From Vigna angularis (Eukaryota; Streptophyta; Magnoliopsida; Fabales; Fabaceae): a stretch of DNA of 64,000 nt. Below the pieces are notes generated by a model that saw only the letters and a list, made by a program, of their open reading frames with translations, was not told the origin of the DNA and made no database searches. A program made the position numbers and the translations under genes. Shown here piece by piece: positions 22,218 through 34,067 of the stretch. Positions within the stretch are counted from its first letter, which is position 1; each line of letters opens with the position of its first letter. The stretch spans positions 1,116,001 through 1,180,000 of the forward strand of contig NC_068971.1 of the NCBI RefSeq assembly GCF_016808095.1, read 5' to 3'.

Positions 22218-25200
22218 TCATATGTATATTCCCTCATCATGATCTGACCGAATTGCATGTAAATCATCGTCAACTAGAGATTGGTCATCCAAATTTGTTG
22301 TAGTTTGAAATGAATGGTTGTCAGCAATATAAATATTAATCAGATTGTCTTCGTTAACTTCAATTTATTTTTTGCCTTGAAGAGCAACATACCAATGGTC
22401 AGACGCAGTATCTTTGACATAAAAAACTTGAGATGCTTGATGAACCATGATAAACGGTTCGTCTCGGTAACCCACCTTGCGAAAATCAACCAGTGTCATA
22501 CCCGAGTCATCTATTTTCACACCACTCTTATTGTCAAACCACTTACACTTGAACAATGGAACAAAAAACTTGGTGTAATCAACCTCCCATATCTCTTCTA
22601 TTATACCATAATATCTCATTGATCCAAGTACAGGAGATTGATCTTTTGATGTGGAAAATTGAAGTGACTCAGCTTCTAAACTGATTCCACTATTTTGTAC
22701 TATGCTTTTATCATCCAAAGTCTTCGTATAGAATGTGCAATTATTGACTTCATAACCTGTACAACACACGACATCAAACTTTAAACCATTTGCAAGCCAC
22801 AATAAAGTTTCAGAAGAATGTGGCTCTTTGTCAATTTCAGATTTGAACCAAGACATAAATGTTTTGTTATGCTCCATCAATTGCCATTTCTCTGATTGTC
22901 TTGGATTTTTATTCTTAACAATGGCTTTGTGTGCTTCCAAAAAAGGGATCACCTCATCTGTGTTGTTCAATATATAAAGATGTGCTTGCAACAATTCTTC
23001 GCGATCTTTTGTCACCACATTGACACCTCGGATGCTTTTACTTGTAGAAAATTTATTCAACCATGTTGTGCGAGGAACTCCTATTGGATTCGTTGATGTC
23101 ATGTAATCTGAACAAAACTCGATACTTTCTTCAGCAATATACCTTTCAATCATCGAACCTTCAGGACGATATGGATTTTTAACGTACCCTTTCAAAATCT
23201 TCATATAACGCTCAATAGGATACATCCATCTTAAGTATACCGGTCCGCACAACTTGATTTCTCTAACCAAATGAACAAGTAAATGTACCATGATGTCAAA
23301 AAAAGATGGAGGGAAAAACATCTCTAGTTGACACAAGATGATAACTATCTCGCCTTGAAGTTCATCTAACTTTGTAGGATCGATGGCTTTACTACATATT
23401 GACGAGAACCATGAACACAACCTGTTTATGGTGTGCCTAACATTTTTGGGCAAAATTCCACGAATAGCCACCGGTAACAACTGTTGCATTAAGACGTGAC
23501 AATCGTGAGACTTCATGCCAACAAGCTTTAAGTCCTGCATTGACACTAAACTCTTCATATTTGAAGAGTATCCTTGTGGTACTTTGATACTCTTTAAACA
23601 TACACAAAAACTTATCTTCTCTTGTTTAGACATTGTGTAACATGCAGGGGGCAAATAAGTACGTTTACCAATCTCCTTGGGTGCCAACTCTTCTCGGATA
23701 TTCATGTCAACCAAATCCAAACGAGCATTCACTCCATCTTTTGTCTTTCCCTGAATGTTGAGTAATGTACCAATCAAGCTATCACACACATTCTTTTCTA
23801 CATGCATCACATCTATGCAATGTCGAACATCTAACTTTGACCAATATGGAAGATCAAAGAATATTGATTTCTTCTTCCAAGGGGTCGTTACAGATGACTT
23901 CTTCGATGTTTTCCCAAATACATGATGTATTTTATTAACTTTTTCAAGAACTTGAAGGCCAGTAAGTGGATTTGGTGCTTCGTCCCTCTCTTGATCTCCA
24001 TTGAATGCTTTTTTTAACCTTCGATATGGATGATTACGTTCTAGAAATCTCCGATGACGCAGATACACCGTCTTTCTTCCATGTTTCAATTGATGAGCTG
24101 CAGTGTTTTCTTCACATATAGGACACGCTTTATGACCCTTGACATTGTATCCTGACAAATTACCATAAGCAGGAAAGTCATTAATGGTGCAAAATAACAT
24201 TGCACGCATCATAAAAGTCTCTGAAGCGAATCCATCAAATATTTCAACCCCATCAACCCACAAAACCTTCAAGTCTTCAACTAGTGGGCTTAGATAAACA
24301 TCTATGTCATTTCCAGGCTGCTTTGGACCAGATATCATCATAGACAACATCATGTACTTCCTCTTCATGCACAATGCAGGAGATAAGTTGTAAATTATCA
24401 ATATAACTGGCCAACAACTGTGATTGGTACTCAGATTACCAAATGGGTTCATTCCATCAGTGGCTAAACCAAGCCTAAGATTTCTACACTCTTTACCAAA
24501 TTCGGGGAATTGTCGATCAATATTTTTCCATTGCTTTGAATCAGCTGGATGACGAAGCAGCCCGTCAATTTTTCTCTCATCTGCATGCCATCTAAGATTT
24601 TTAGCATCTTTGGGATTCGCAAACAAACGCTTAAGTCTGGGCACTATTGGAAGGTACCAAACTACTTTCAAAGCAGATCCATTTTTTTCTATCTGACCAT
24701 TATCTTCACTATTGTTTTTTGACTTGTATCGTGATAAGCCACATTTTGGACACTTTGTCAAAAATTCAAACTCTTTCCTATACAAAATGCAGTCATTGGG
24801 ACAAGCATGTATCCTTTTATACTCCATACCCATTGGACAAAGAATTTTCTTCGCATCATAATTACGAGTGGGCAGTGTATTTCCATCTGGCAACATTTCA
24901 TTCAACAACGTCAACAGTTCTGTAAAACTCTTATCAGTCCATCCATTGCTCGCCTTCAAATTCATCAGCCTTAACACCGCTGACAAACGTGTGAACTTAG
25001 TTGAACCGACATACAAAGGTGTTTCCGCATCAGTCGACATCGTCTCATACACATGAGCTTTGGCAAAATTTTCTGCTCCAACATCGCGGATCATGTCCTC
25101 CAATTTGTCTTCATCCGGTCGATCTTCTTCGATGGTGGAATCAGTAACATTTACACTTTGAGAGTCATTGGGAAAATGCATTTCTTCGCCGTGCCAGATC

Positions 25201-25418
25201 CATGTTGTATAGCATCTTAGAAAACCATCACATATAAGATGTTCTCTAATTTGAGTTGCGTTCAACTTTCTCCCATTCAAACAGTTCACACAAGGACATC
25301 TAAACTTCACTTCATCATCACTTCTCCCCTCATTACGTTGCGCAAATTGTATAAATTCCTCTACACCTCTCTCGTACTCAGCACTAATACGTGGTAAATT
25401 AATCCAATTTCGATCCAT
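22218..25418 (-). CDS. TNP2-like CACTA transposase
   Basis: A single open frame from ATG at 25418 to TAA at 22367-22365 encodes 1017 aa. I chose the internal Met (MDRNWINLPRIS) because it is the usual start of the Transpos_assoc zinc-binding domain; that domain occupies about residues 1-80, with CPCVNC. The tnp2 family (Transposase_21) core spans about 280-500, with KNLRLGLATDGMNPFGN-like and GHKACPICEE motifs. A DUF4218 region lies at about 650-770 (PPSFFDIMVHLLVHLV, YLRWMYPIERYMK). A DUF4216 region lies at the end (PLFKCKWFD, ASQVFYVKD). The protein catalyses cut-and-paste of the element in the nucleus. Beyond the TAA the same frame stays open for about 50 acidic codons to TGA at 22220-22218, suggesting either a mutated stop or a lost tail. 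No other lesion was seen. Confidence 0.9.
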
Positions 25419-25989
25419 ATTCCTAAATATTACATAAAAAGATAAGCTACTAAAAATCAAACTTGCAATTTCATACATATCATTGAAACTTAGTGAATAA
25501 TATTTTAAGGTTTATAAATAATACAAGAACTACAACACACATTACCAAAACTATAGCAAAAACCATATCATACATTACCAAAACTATAACAATTTCATGC
25601 ATTATCAAAATTAAAGCAAAAATTATACCATACATTACCAAAACTATAGAAACTTCATACATTACCAAAACTATAGCATTATGCAAAAACTAATGAAGAA
25701 ATCACGTTAAGAATGCAAAAGGGCATAAATACCTGGAAGAGGAACGGCGAAAACGCTTGGTGCAAAGAAAACGAAATCGCAGCGGAGAGGGAATGACGAG
25801 TTTCAAACGATTTTGATCGGCTAAAACTGTTTCAAACGCGTCACAAATGAGAAAGGACCGAATAATTTCAAGTTTAAACGGTGCAGAAACGCGTACCTGA
25901 GATGATGGCTGTCGGAGGAGAAGAAAACGCGAACAGAGCAGCGCGAAGAAGACGATCACTGTTCCAAGTTTTGTTTTTTAACTCTGAAC

Positions 25990-26700
25990 GGGGGAATCTA
26001 CCGCGGTTCCCTACTTAACCGCGGTATAAAAGGGCTATATGCCGCGGTTTCACAAGCAACCGCGGCATATACTGATTAAATAAATAATCCTAAATGGCAT
26101 TTTTGAAATTATTTTCAAACTATATGCCGCGGTTCAGCGGGCAACCGCGGTATATACCTCGAAATATTTCAAATACATATTAAATTAATTTCAGATAGGC
26201 GAATATGTCGCGGTTGCTCCTAGAACCGCGGCATATACCCCTGTAACGTGCTGAACACAACTGTCTGCCCAACTGCCTTATGGGGAATGTGCAGGGGTAT
26301 ATGCCGCGGTTGATCTGCGAAACCGCGGCATATACCCCTGTAACTTCTGAAATTCTCTGACTGGCAGAGAAGTTGAGAAGTTACAAGGGTATATGCCGCG
26401 GTTCTCTGGACAACCGCGACATATACCTCAGTAACGTTTGAAATTCTCTGACCCAGTCAGCACCTGCAATTAATTGGCAAGGGTATATGCCGCGGTTCTC
26501 TGGACAACCGCGGCATATACCGCTGTTATTTAATTTTTTATTCACACGTTGCGTCAAAGGTAATGGTTGACTGGAGTATATGCTGCGGTTCTGATCCGAA
26601 CCGCGGCATATGTGTTCGATTTATTTACAAAACTGCCACCGCGCACCATTATGCTGCGGTTTCCTTGTAACCGTGGCATAATGTGCGCTGTAAAAACCCA
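25990..26700. repeat. Right subterminal palindrome array of the CACTA element
   Basis: Eight or nine hairpin-like units spaced about 75-95 bp apart (near 26037, 26124, 26204, 26298, 26389, 26487, 26578 and 26649). Each is TATATGCCGCGGTT, 7-10 bp of variable loop, then AACCGCGGCATATA. Several are perfect over 14-18 bp arms. Each arm contains the self-complementary core CCGCGG. Confidence 0.9.
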
Positions 26701-26714
26701 ATTTTTTACTAGTG

Positions 26715-28004
26715 ATTGATAATGAGAACTTTTATCAACATCTTTTATTTACCATTCATCCACTAAGGAACTCAAAACATAACTTTGATATACATAGATT
26801 ATAATTCAAATAAAACTTGAAATAAGGTGTATACCTTAGATTTTTAGATTTATTGTAAAAATGTTGTATGTATTTCATTTTAAGTTTCGAAGATTTTTTT
26901 ATATATAATATTTTTAGTTATTTGTATTAACATTTTCATCTTTGTTTAGAATTAAAATTTTCAATTTTTTCTTTGTTTTTATTTTAGAAACAACAATATG
27001 TATTTTATTCAAGCTTCTCTGTTTATTTACAATTTTTTTATATAAAATAAATTTAAATCTATTATATTTGATAAAAAATAATATAATAACTAATTAATAG
27101 AATAGCTATTTCTCATTAGTCAGTGTCTTATCATCCATAACAGTTATTTATGGAATTTTTAATATATAGATTATCGGGGGAGTCATTTTAATCTTTGTCA
27201 TTTTCCTTTTTCATATAAAGAATTCAAATAACATAAAAATATATAAACCTATATGTATGTGTGATTTTATTTACAAGATAATAATTAATAATATATTCTT
27301 TCTTGTAAATAATTATGATAATGGGTGAGGGAGGAAATTAAGGTAATAGATAGTATCAATTTTTTTTAGAGTTGACCTGAGAAAAGCAATCGACCTTATG
27401 TTTCTGGTCACCGTACACAAACGCAGAACTTATTTATCAATTTTTAATAGTTGTATTTTAATTTAATATTTAAAGAAAATGTTCTAGTGTTTTTTTTTTC
27501 AAATTTTTTAAATTGAAAAAGTTAAACCAAATTTTCTTTAATTATTTTATTTTATTTTCTCATCTTAAACCGGAGAGTGTCCTTAGAAACTAAAATGTAA
27601 AGGAAGAAATTTATTAAAAATAAAGGAAAATACTTTAGAGTAAAGTCAACGGGTGGCTTGGTGGCTAAGGATGATAACTAGTCAAAGTTACAGTACTATA
27701 TTTCCCATAATCAATCTTTCAGAGAAGCATCTTGTGAAGGAAAGGCCATCATCATTAGTCAAGGTAAAGCCTCTGAATCAACAACACCTTCATATATCTT
27801 TCTTCTGTATAAAGTACATGTTCTGTAAATTGTTAGATGAGATACACTTGTGATAGGATACCTGGTCATTTCATGTGTCGATGATTATGTTTAATGTTTT
27901 GTTTATTAAGGCCAGAAAGCGTTCTTCCTTTATGTCACGTTACTTTCTCGCGTTGACTTCACTTGTTTTGGCTTTGAACACATTTTAGTATCACTTGAAA
28001 GAAA
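26715..28004 (+). promoter_or_regulatory. Upstream region of type II HSP70 gene 3
   Basis: From about 26970 it is paralogous to the upstream regions of the pseudogene (37610-39236), gene 6 (48400-50419) and the remnant at 59430-59900. A shared leader around CAATCTTTCAGAGAAGCA (27712) is followed by CAAG|GTAAAG (donor at 27764) and CATTTTAG (acceptor to 27988), 16 nt before the ATG. This supports a 5' UTR intron of about 225 bp, also possible in the paralogues. A heat-shock element was not identified with certainty. Confidence 0.5.
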
Positions 28005-30037
28005 ATGGCAAAACCAAATAAGGAATGGGTTGTGGGAATCGACCTTGGCACAACATATTCATGTGTTGCTGTGTGGCTTGAAGAACACTCTCGAGTGGAG
28101 ATCATTCACAATGACCAAGGCAATAGAATTACGCCTTCTTGTGTGGCTTTCACAGAGAATCAAAGATTGATTGGTGATGCTGCTAAGAATCAGGCTGCTA
28201 TAAATCCAACCAACACTCTCTTTGGTAAAAAAAATTGTTTTTTTATTGCGTGTGAATTTGTTTAAATGTTTACGCTAGCTGTTTGTGTTGGTGTTTAGGT
28301 GCCAAATGATAGCTTAACATTCATCATTTATTTATACTTTTCTCCAGTTTTCTAATTTGTTCTATAACTTTCAATTAGTAAGTATCATTCCACAAGACTA
28401 CTTTGACTTACAACAATTTTGCAGATGTGAAAAGGTTAATCGGCAGAAGATATAGTGATCCCATTATTCAGGACGATCTAAAGTTGTGGCCATTTAAGGT
28501 CATTGCTGATTCTGATGAAAAACCCATGATGGTTGTTTCATACAAGGGTCAGGAGAAACAAATCTCAGCTGAAGAAATCTCATCTATGGTCCTTACAAAG
28601 ATGCGGGAGATTGCAGAAGCGTACTTGGAATCAGAGGTTAAGAATGTTGTGGTTACCGTGCCTGCTTATTTTAATGATTCTCAACGACAAGCAACGAAAG
28701 ATGCTGGTACCATTGCTGGCCTCAATGTTATGCGGATAATCAATGAGCCCACGGCTGCTGCTCTGGCATATGGCCTCGACAAGAGAGCTAATTGCGTCGG
28801 AGAGCGGAATATTTTCATTTTTGATCTTGGTGGTGGAACATTTGATGTGTCTCTGCTAACAATCAAAGGTGATGTGTTTGAAGTGAAGGCCACTGCTGGT
28901 GACACACACCTTGGAGGAGAGGACATGGATAACAGAATGGTGAAGTACTTTGTTGAGGAGTTCAAGAGGAAGCAGAAAGTGGACATAAGTGGGAACCCGA
29001 AAGCCTTGAGGAGGTTGAGAACTGCTTGTGAAAGAGCAAAAAGAACACTCTCATTTGCTGTTGATACCACCATTGAGATAGATGCTTTATCTGGGAGCAT
29101 TGACTTCTGCTCATCAATCACTCGTGCAAGATTTGAAGAACTTAACTTAGACCTCTTTCAAAGGTGTTTGGAGACAGTAGAAAGGTGTCTTGTTGATTCT
29201 AAGATGGACAAGAGTGATGTAGACGATGTTGTACTGGTTGGTGGTTCTTCTAGGATTCCAAAAGTACAGCAGCTATTGCAAGACTACTTCAAGGGGAAAG
29301 AACTGTGCATGAGCATCAACCCTGACGAGGCTGTTGCCTATGGAGCAGCAGTTCAGGCTGCTTTGCTGACTAAAGGCAACAAATTTGTCCCCAACTTAGT
29401 GCTATTAGATGTTACGCCGCTGTCACTTGGTATATCTGTAAAAGGAGATCTCATGAGTGTCGTGATTCCTAGGAACACCACCATTCCTGTTGTAAAAAAG
29501 CAAGGATATAGAAGAGCCGAAGATTTCCAATCTGCAGTCTCTATTGAGGTTTACGAGGGTGAAAGGACAAGAGCAAGCGATAACAATTTGCTTGGTTTCT
29601 TTAATCTTAATGGCAATCCTAAAGCTCTTCGAGGCCATCCTTTAACTGTATGTTTCAGTATAGATGCCGATGGTATCCTAACTGTAATTGCCGAGGAAGA
29701 AAGCAGTGGAAGTAAGAATTGGATTACCGTAACCAACGACAAGGGAAAACTATCAACTCAACAAATTATGAGAATGATTCAAGAAGCCGAGAAGTACAAG
29801 GCTGAAGACCAGAAATACGAAAAGAAAGTTATGGCAATTAATGCTTTGGATGACTTCGTTTACAAGATAAGGAATGCTATAGATGATGTAGATAATCCAC
29901 AGGAGATAACGAAGATCAACATGGCTATTGCAGAGGCCGAGCAATTGCTTGATGCTAGGGAGCAGATTGAAACAGAGGTTTTTGTGGATCATCTGCACAA
30001 GGTGAAGACCCTCATTGAACCCATTATGAAAGATTAA
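28005..30037 (+). CDS. HSP70 gene 3: type II, EEVD-less
   Basis: Exon 1 is 28005-28224, the intron 28225-28424, exon 2 28425-30037; the product is 610 aa. The ATPase domain has IDLGTTYS (12-19), [11 protein letters not shown] with the catalytic Asp at about 207, and [11 protein letters not shown] at about 342; Lys76 in DVKRLIG corresponds to Lys71 of Hsc70. The linker DVTPLSLG begins at 402. The substrate-binding beta domain ([25 protein letters not shown]) and a shortened lid end in LIEPIMKD. There is no GGMP repeat and no EEVD, unlike canonical cytosolic plant HSP70s. Its ATPase half and intron are nearly identical to gene 6, whereas the substrate-binding half is distinctly more diverged (for example [10 protein letters not shown] against [10 protein letters not shown]). 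Cytosolic peptide-binding chaperone activity is inferred. Confidence 0.93.
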
Positions 30038-30482
30038 CTAGTTTTTTTTAAGTTTATGTTGGTGAAAAATATAAAACTTTATGAAGCATGCTATCTAAAC
30101 AATATATTATTTCCAGTTTCAATTATCAATCCTTGAAAAAGTTTTTCTTCTACATCTTTTTAATGTGAAGGGGGATATGCCTATAATTATGTGGGGTATA
30201 CATTTCTTCAATATGGGCATTCAGATGGGTAATTGTTTTTAGACTGTTAACATAGGTCGGCCTAAAATGCAGTGTGGATTTTATGGCCTGGTGAAAAAAT
30301 ACAAACAACCAATAACATCAGTAACAAGACTATGAAAAGAACCTTATTAAAAGATTTAAAACCTATTCTTTACTGTGGTTTGATAGATAACATCAAACTG
30401 TGTCAAGATAACATTAATCACAAACACTTCGTCTTGATCACACAAGGCAAATTAGCACAGCAAAATATCCCATCTGGAAATA
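30038..30482. other. 3' flank of HSP70 gene 3
   Basis: Paralogous to 52451-52860 and to the orphan flank at 37100-37370. No gene of its own. Confidence 0.6.
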
Positions 30483-30700
30483 AACTAACCATTGATTTCC
30501 AATGTCTGACCAAAGAGACTCTCGAGTTCCTTCAGATAATCCTCAAATACATCTACTTCAACCTGCTGGTTATCATCAAGCAAATATGTGGTCTTAGTAA
30601 TTGCAGAACTGATGTTCAACTTTTGTGTCAAGGAAAGCTTTGATCTGTTATACTTTTCCTTCAAAGCATTCGTCATCTTGTATCATCCAAAGAATTTATG
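30483..30700 (-). pseudogene. Type III HSP70 3' stub
   Basis: The minus strand encodes the last 63 residues of the type III gene ([20 protein letters not shown], ending FGQTLEING), nearly identical to the end of gene 7. An 8-bp deletion near 30680 and loss of everything upstream leave only the tail. In the second unit the full gene occupies this position (53175-55106), so this is a deletion remnant. Confidence 0.88.
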
Positions 30701-31440
30701 TAACATAGTTTCCATAAATTAACTTCAGTCATGACTGATATTATTTTATTTTTTGTTGATCTTATTACTTTTCGAAAGTGGTTATAAAATAAATTATCCA
30801 AATAGTTCCCAATTAAGGTTTTGTCTCTTCAACAAGTTTGCTTCATATAGTAAAAATTCAAACTCGCATAGAAAAAACTTAACAATCTATTAACTATGTT
30901 GAAATTTGAGTTTGAATATAATGACATAGATATTATTTTAATCCCTTACGCTTCTAGTAATTCTTGATTTGTTTAAATCCTTTTAAAAGGTTTTCTTTAT
31001 TTTTATTTTATAAAATAATGCAATTAATGCTTTGGATGATATCATTTACAAGATAAGGAAGATAAGGAATGTTATAATCCACAAGAGAAAGCGAAGATCA
31101 ACATGGCAATTGCAGGAAATTGCTTGATGTTAGCCAGCAGACAGAGACACAGACCAAACTTCTATCTTTTAAATAATCACAACATTACTTAATTTCTGAA
31201 ATTAATCTCTAATAAGTTGATAAGTGTGGAAGTTTTGCTTATTTTTATGCAGATCACTCGTGTGATACTTTAATATGTTTGTTTGTGTTGTGTAAGTCCA
31301 ATGAAAGGGGAAATTACCACATGAAATCAAGAACAATATATCAAGTTGAGCTACGCGTTTTCCGTCTCTTATCAAAGATGATAATGAGAAATGGTTTGCT
31401 TTCCAAGTCACTCATGCATTATTTAAGGAAATACGTTTGC
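30700..31440. other. Flank shared with 55840-56610, including a type II HSP70 fragment
   Basis: A duplicated region upstream of DC1 gene 1. At 31019-31160 it contains AINALDD-type coding sequence (about 140 bp of a type II lid) with frame breaks; the same fragment occurs at 56204-56332, so it predates the duplication. Confidence 0.65.
31019..31160 (+). pseudogene. Type II HSP70 lid fragment
   Basis: Similar to the [17 protein letters not shown] region of genes 3 and 6 and the following [14 protein letters not shown], but with indels and no domain context. It is paired with an equivalent fragment at 56204-56332. Confidence 0.7.
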
Positions 31441-31441
31441 T

Positions 31442-31449
31442 TATAAATA
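31442..31449 (+). promoter_or_regulatory. Candidate TATA box of DC1 gene 1
   Basis: TATAAATA in a conserved upstream region. The second copy reads TATACATA (56615-56622). A long transcribed leader, possibly spliced (acceptor TTTTGACAG at about 31808), separates it from the ATG. Confidence 0.45.
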
Positions 31450-31856
31450 CTAATATCAACAAAAGACATCTTTTTGTGCTAACACTGGCGTTTTCGGTAC
31501 CTATTTCTTTCTATCTCTTATATTAAACATAACATCATGGCTTTTCTCTGATTTTCTGTTTCTGTCTCTATCTGAGATCATGTTCCTTTCTTTTTCTTAT
31601 CTTCACATCAACCCTAGAATTTACATATATGTTACTCTTTCACATCTTTGAATTTGTATCTAGAGAATTGCACCTGTTCTCTCTAGTGATTTTGATTAGA
31701 TAAGTTTGCTTTAACAGTTGAACTTTTGCAGATATATCTCAGTTTCCTATTTTGTATTTGAGCATCACATTAACTTTCTTTGTTCTTGCCTTTTCTATGT
31801 TTTGACAGAAGTTGTATATCCTTGATCATATCAAAAAGAAAGGTGAAAAAAGAGAT

Positions 31857-32624
31857 ATGGAAAATACCAAGAGGGTTTGTCCCAGCCATCCAGAACGACA
31901 GATGCAATTGAAGCCACAAGGGTCATCCTACATATGCAGTGGATGTCGAGAAGTAGGGTTTGGACGCAGTTACCACTGTGAAAACAAGAACTGTGGTTAC
32001 ATCCTCCATGAAGAGTGTGCAACTGCTGTTTCCTTTGCCTTTCATCGATTTTTTCCCAGGAGCCACTTCGAGTTCTATGAGAAAGCACCGGGGCACCGGG
32101 TCAGATCCTGTGATGCTTGTGGAAATTATGTTGTAGGGTTTGTGTACCATTGCTCCATTACAGATTGTGATCTACATCCATGTTGTTTAAACCTGAAAGA
32201 TAGCATTTTTGATGAAGAAGGGCTTGTGTCACTCGAACTGTGTCAGAAGGTTCCCTCAAAGTGTGTCCAGTGTAAGCATAGGAATGTTATGGATGGAATC
32301 AGAGGTTGGTCTTATGTATCTTCAGATTCTGGGGGGAAATGTTGTTACCATGTTTGGTGTTTTAAGCAACTGATTCTTGAGAATTTGAATAAGGGCTATT
32401 TTAGTAATGAAACCAGTTCAAATGGGATGAGTGACAGGGAGTACTCTCAGCTTGCAGTGAGAAACATGGACATGGTACGAAGTAGAAGAAGTTCGACAAG
32501 GTTAGGGACAATGAAGAAGTACACAAAGATGGCTGTGTTGGTATTTAAACTGGTATTTTCAGCTGTGTTTGGAGACCCTATAACTTCCATTGCTTCTCTT
32601 GTGGAAGGCCTAGTTTCAGATTAG
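31857..32624 (+). CDS. DC1 (C1-like) zinc-finger protein 1
   Basis: A protein of 255 aa. The start is the ATG in GAGATATGG; the open frame upstream has no ATG. Cys/His-rich modules in order: CPSHP...CSGC...YHC...C...LHEEC (about 8-53), GHRV.SCDACG...YHC...DLHPCC (about 79-112), and a looser third one around CVQCKHR...KCCYHVWC (about 130-170). These match the plant DC1 family, thought to bind zinc and perhaps lipid or diacylglycerol-like ligands and often linked to stress or hormone responses. The C-terminus is a basic stretch followed by a hydrophobic segment (VLVFKLVFSAVFGDP) that could associate with membrane. The gene is duplicated at 57048. Its function is otherwise unknown. Confidence 0.88.
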   Translation: MENTKRVCPSHPERQMQLKPQGSSYICSGCREVGFGRSYHCENKNCGYILHEECATAVSFAFHRFFPRSHFEFYEKAPGHRVRSCDACGNYVVGFVYHCSITDCDLHPCCLNLKDSIFDEEGLVSLELCQKVPSKCVQCKHRNVMDGIRGWSYVSSDSGGKCCYHVWCFKQLILENLNKGYFSNETSSNGMSDREYSQLAVRNMDMVRSRRSSTRLGTMKKYTKMAVLVFKLVFSAVFGDPITSIASLVEGLVSD

Positions 32625-34033
32625 GGGATCCTACAAGTGTTGTCGTTTGGTTCTTAAATTATTGCCATAATCCTACTAGTGTTGATTTGATTTACCATGA
32701 GTGCAGATATGATGTTGAGTGAGAGTGTCCCATAGAGTTCAAATTGTTGTGGTTTTGAGAATTTCCTGTATTAATAAAGTTCAAATTCAAGCTCTGGAAG
32801 TAATGGTTTTATAAAGTATATGTATGTTTGCATGAAAATGTTGCAGGTCATGCAAACCAACTTCTTAATTGTCAATGAAGCACGTTAGCAATGTTCTTTT
32901 CTTCCTTATATATTCTTGTTCCCATGATTACTAGTTTTCAATGCAGTGTATGTTACTCCATGTGGAAGTTGTAAACTTATGTTCAATTATTAGTGCACCT
33001 TTTTTTAGAATCCAAATGAGAAACATTATTAAACCCTAAAATACTAATTTAAAGCTCAAAGGGTTGTATATATTTGGTTTAGTTTTAAAAAATGAAAATG
33101 TGCTTGAAATTTCCCATATGAAAGCTGATAAAGTAATATGATTAATATAGCTTTTTTTTCTATGGGCATTTGAAAAGGACTCACCTAATAAAAATAATTA
33201 TCTGGTTTTGTGAAATTGTACATGAATATGTTGAAGGTGTTGAAGGTGTTGAAGGTGTTGCAGCAATTTCTTGATTCTAGGCATGAATATACACTCTCCT
33301 AAAAGTAATATTTCGTCCATTATAAGAGTGAAGACAATCACTAAATCTGTTTTTGAGATACAAAGAATAAATACAACGATAATACTCACTCTTAGTATTA
33401 ACGTCAAACAAGAATAAAATTCTCACGAATTGATTTGTGTGTTAAGTGAATGACTGAATGTAAAAAAAGTCTGTGTATATTTGTGTACATCAATAGAGCA
33501 CAGAATCTCTTTATATAAATATTGATAAATATTGATCAGACATCTTTCAAATCGAAGAAATACCAGATTCTGATTAGCTACATTTCTTCATAAATGTTGT
33601 AACTTTATGGTTAACTCTTCATGAATAATTGTAACTCTTCATGAATAAATATAACTCTTCATGTCTGAAAACAGTATCTAATACTCTTAAATTTCAACAC
33701 TGGTTCCTATATAGTATTTTGCAAAATCTCCTAATCAACTAAGTGTATGTCGACGGTGCTTTGCGATTGGAGTGTTGTGTTTTCCATGATGGTTAATTAG
33801 TAATGATTGGATGGTAATAGTCTATATAGTTCGTCAATGTTCTTTGATCGTTAGCCGTTATATCTTTTGCACCTTTGCACGATCATTTTCTATAGAAAGT
33901 GTTTCTTCTTTTTGTATGGTTACTTTTGAAAATGTTTTTTAAGTTAAAATATTAGATCGGTTGATCTAGAATTAATCTATTAGAATATATCTTAAATCAG
34001 TTGCACAGATGATATAACACGTATTTGACATAT

Positions 34034-34067
<34 letters not shown>

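Larger units (their letters stand above)
18560..26714 (-). mobile_element. CACTA (En/Spm) DNA transposon, complete, 8155 bp
   Basis: The termini are CACTAGTGCAGCG at 18560 and, in reverse complement, CACTAGTAAAAAATTGGG ending at 26714. They are flanked by a perfect 3-bp target duplication ATT (18557-18559 and 26715-26717), as expected for this superfamily. Both ends carry arrays of GC-rich subterminal palindromes. Two genes run leftwards on the minus strand: a TNP2-like transposase (22365-25418) and a TNPA-like protein fused to a ULP1-type protease domain (19090-22042). Insertion is between HSP70 genes 2 and 3; removing it restores a spacing close to that of the next unit. Confidence 0.95.

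Noticed and set aside
25480..25693. Ile/Thr/Val-rich frames on both strands upstream of the TNP2 gene.
   Set aside because: Produced by an imperfect repeat of CATTACCAAAACTATA; not protein coding.
28681..29121. Long antisense frames opposite HSP70 exon 2 (also at 39981, 51094, 3801, 17011 and 44325).
   Set aside because: Antisense openness is a known by-product of HSP70 codon usage; there are no independent start or regulatory features.
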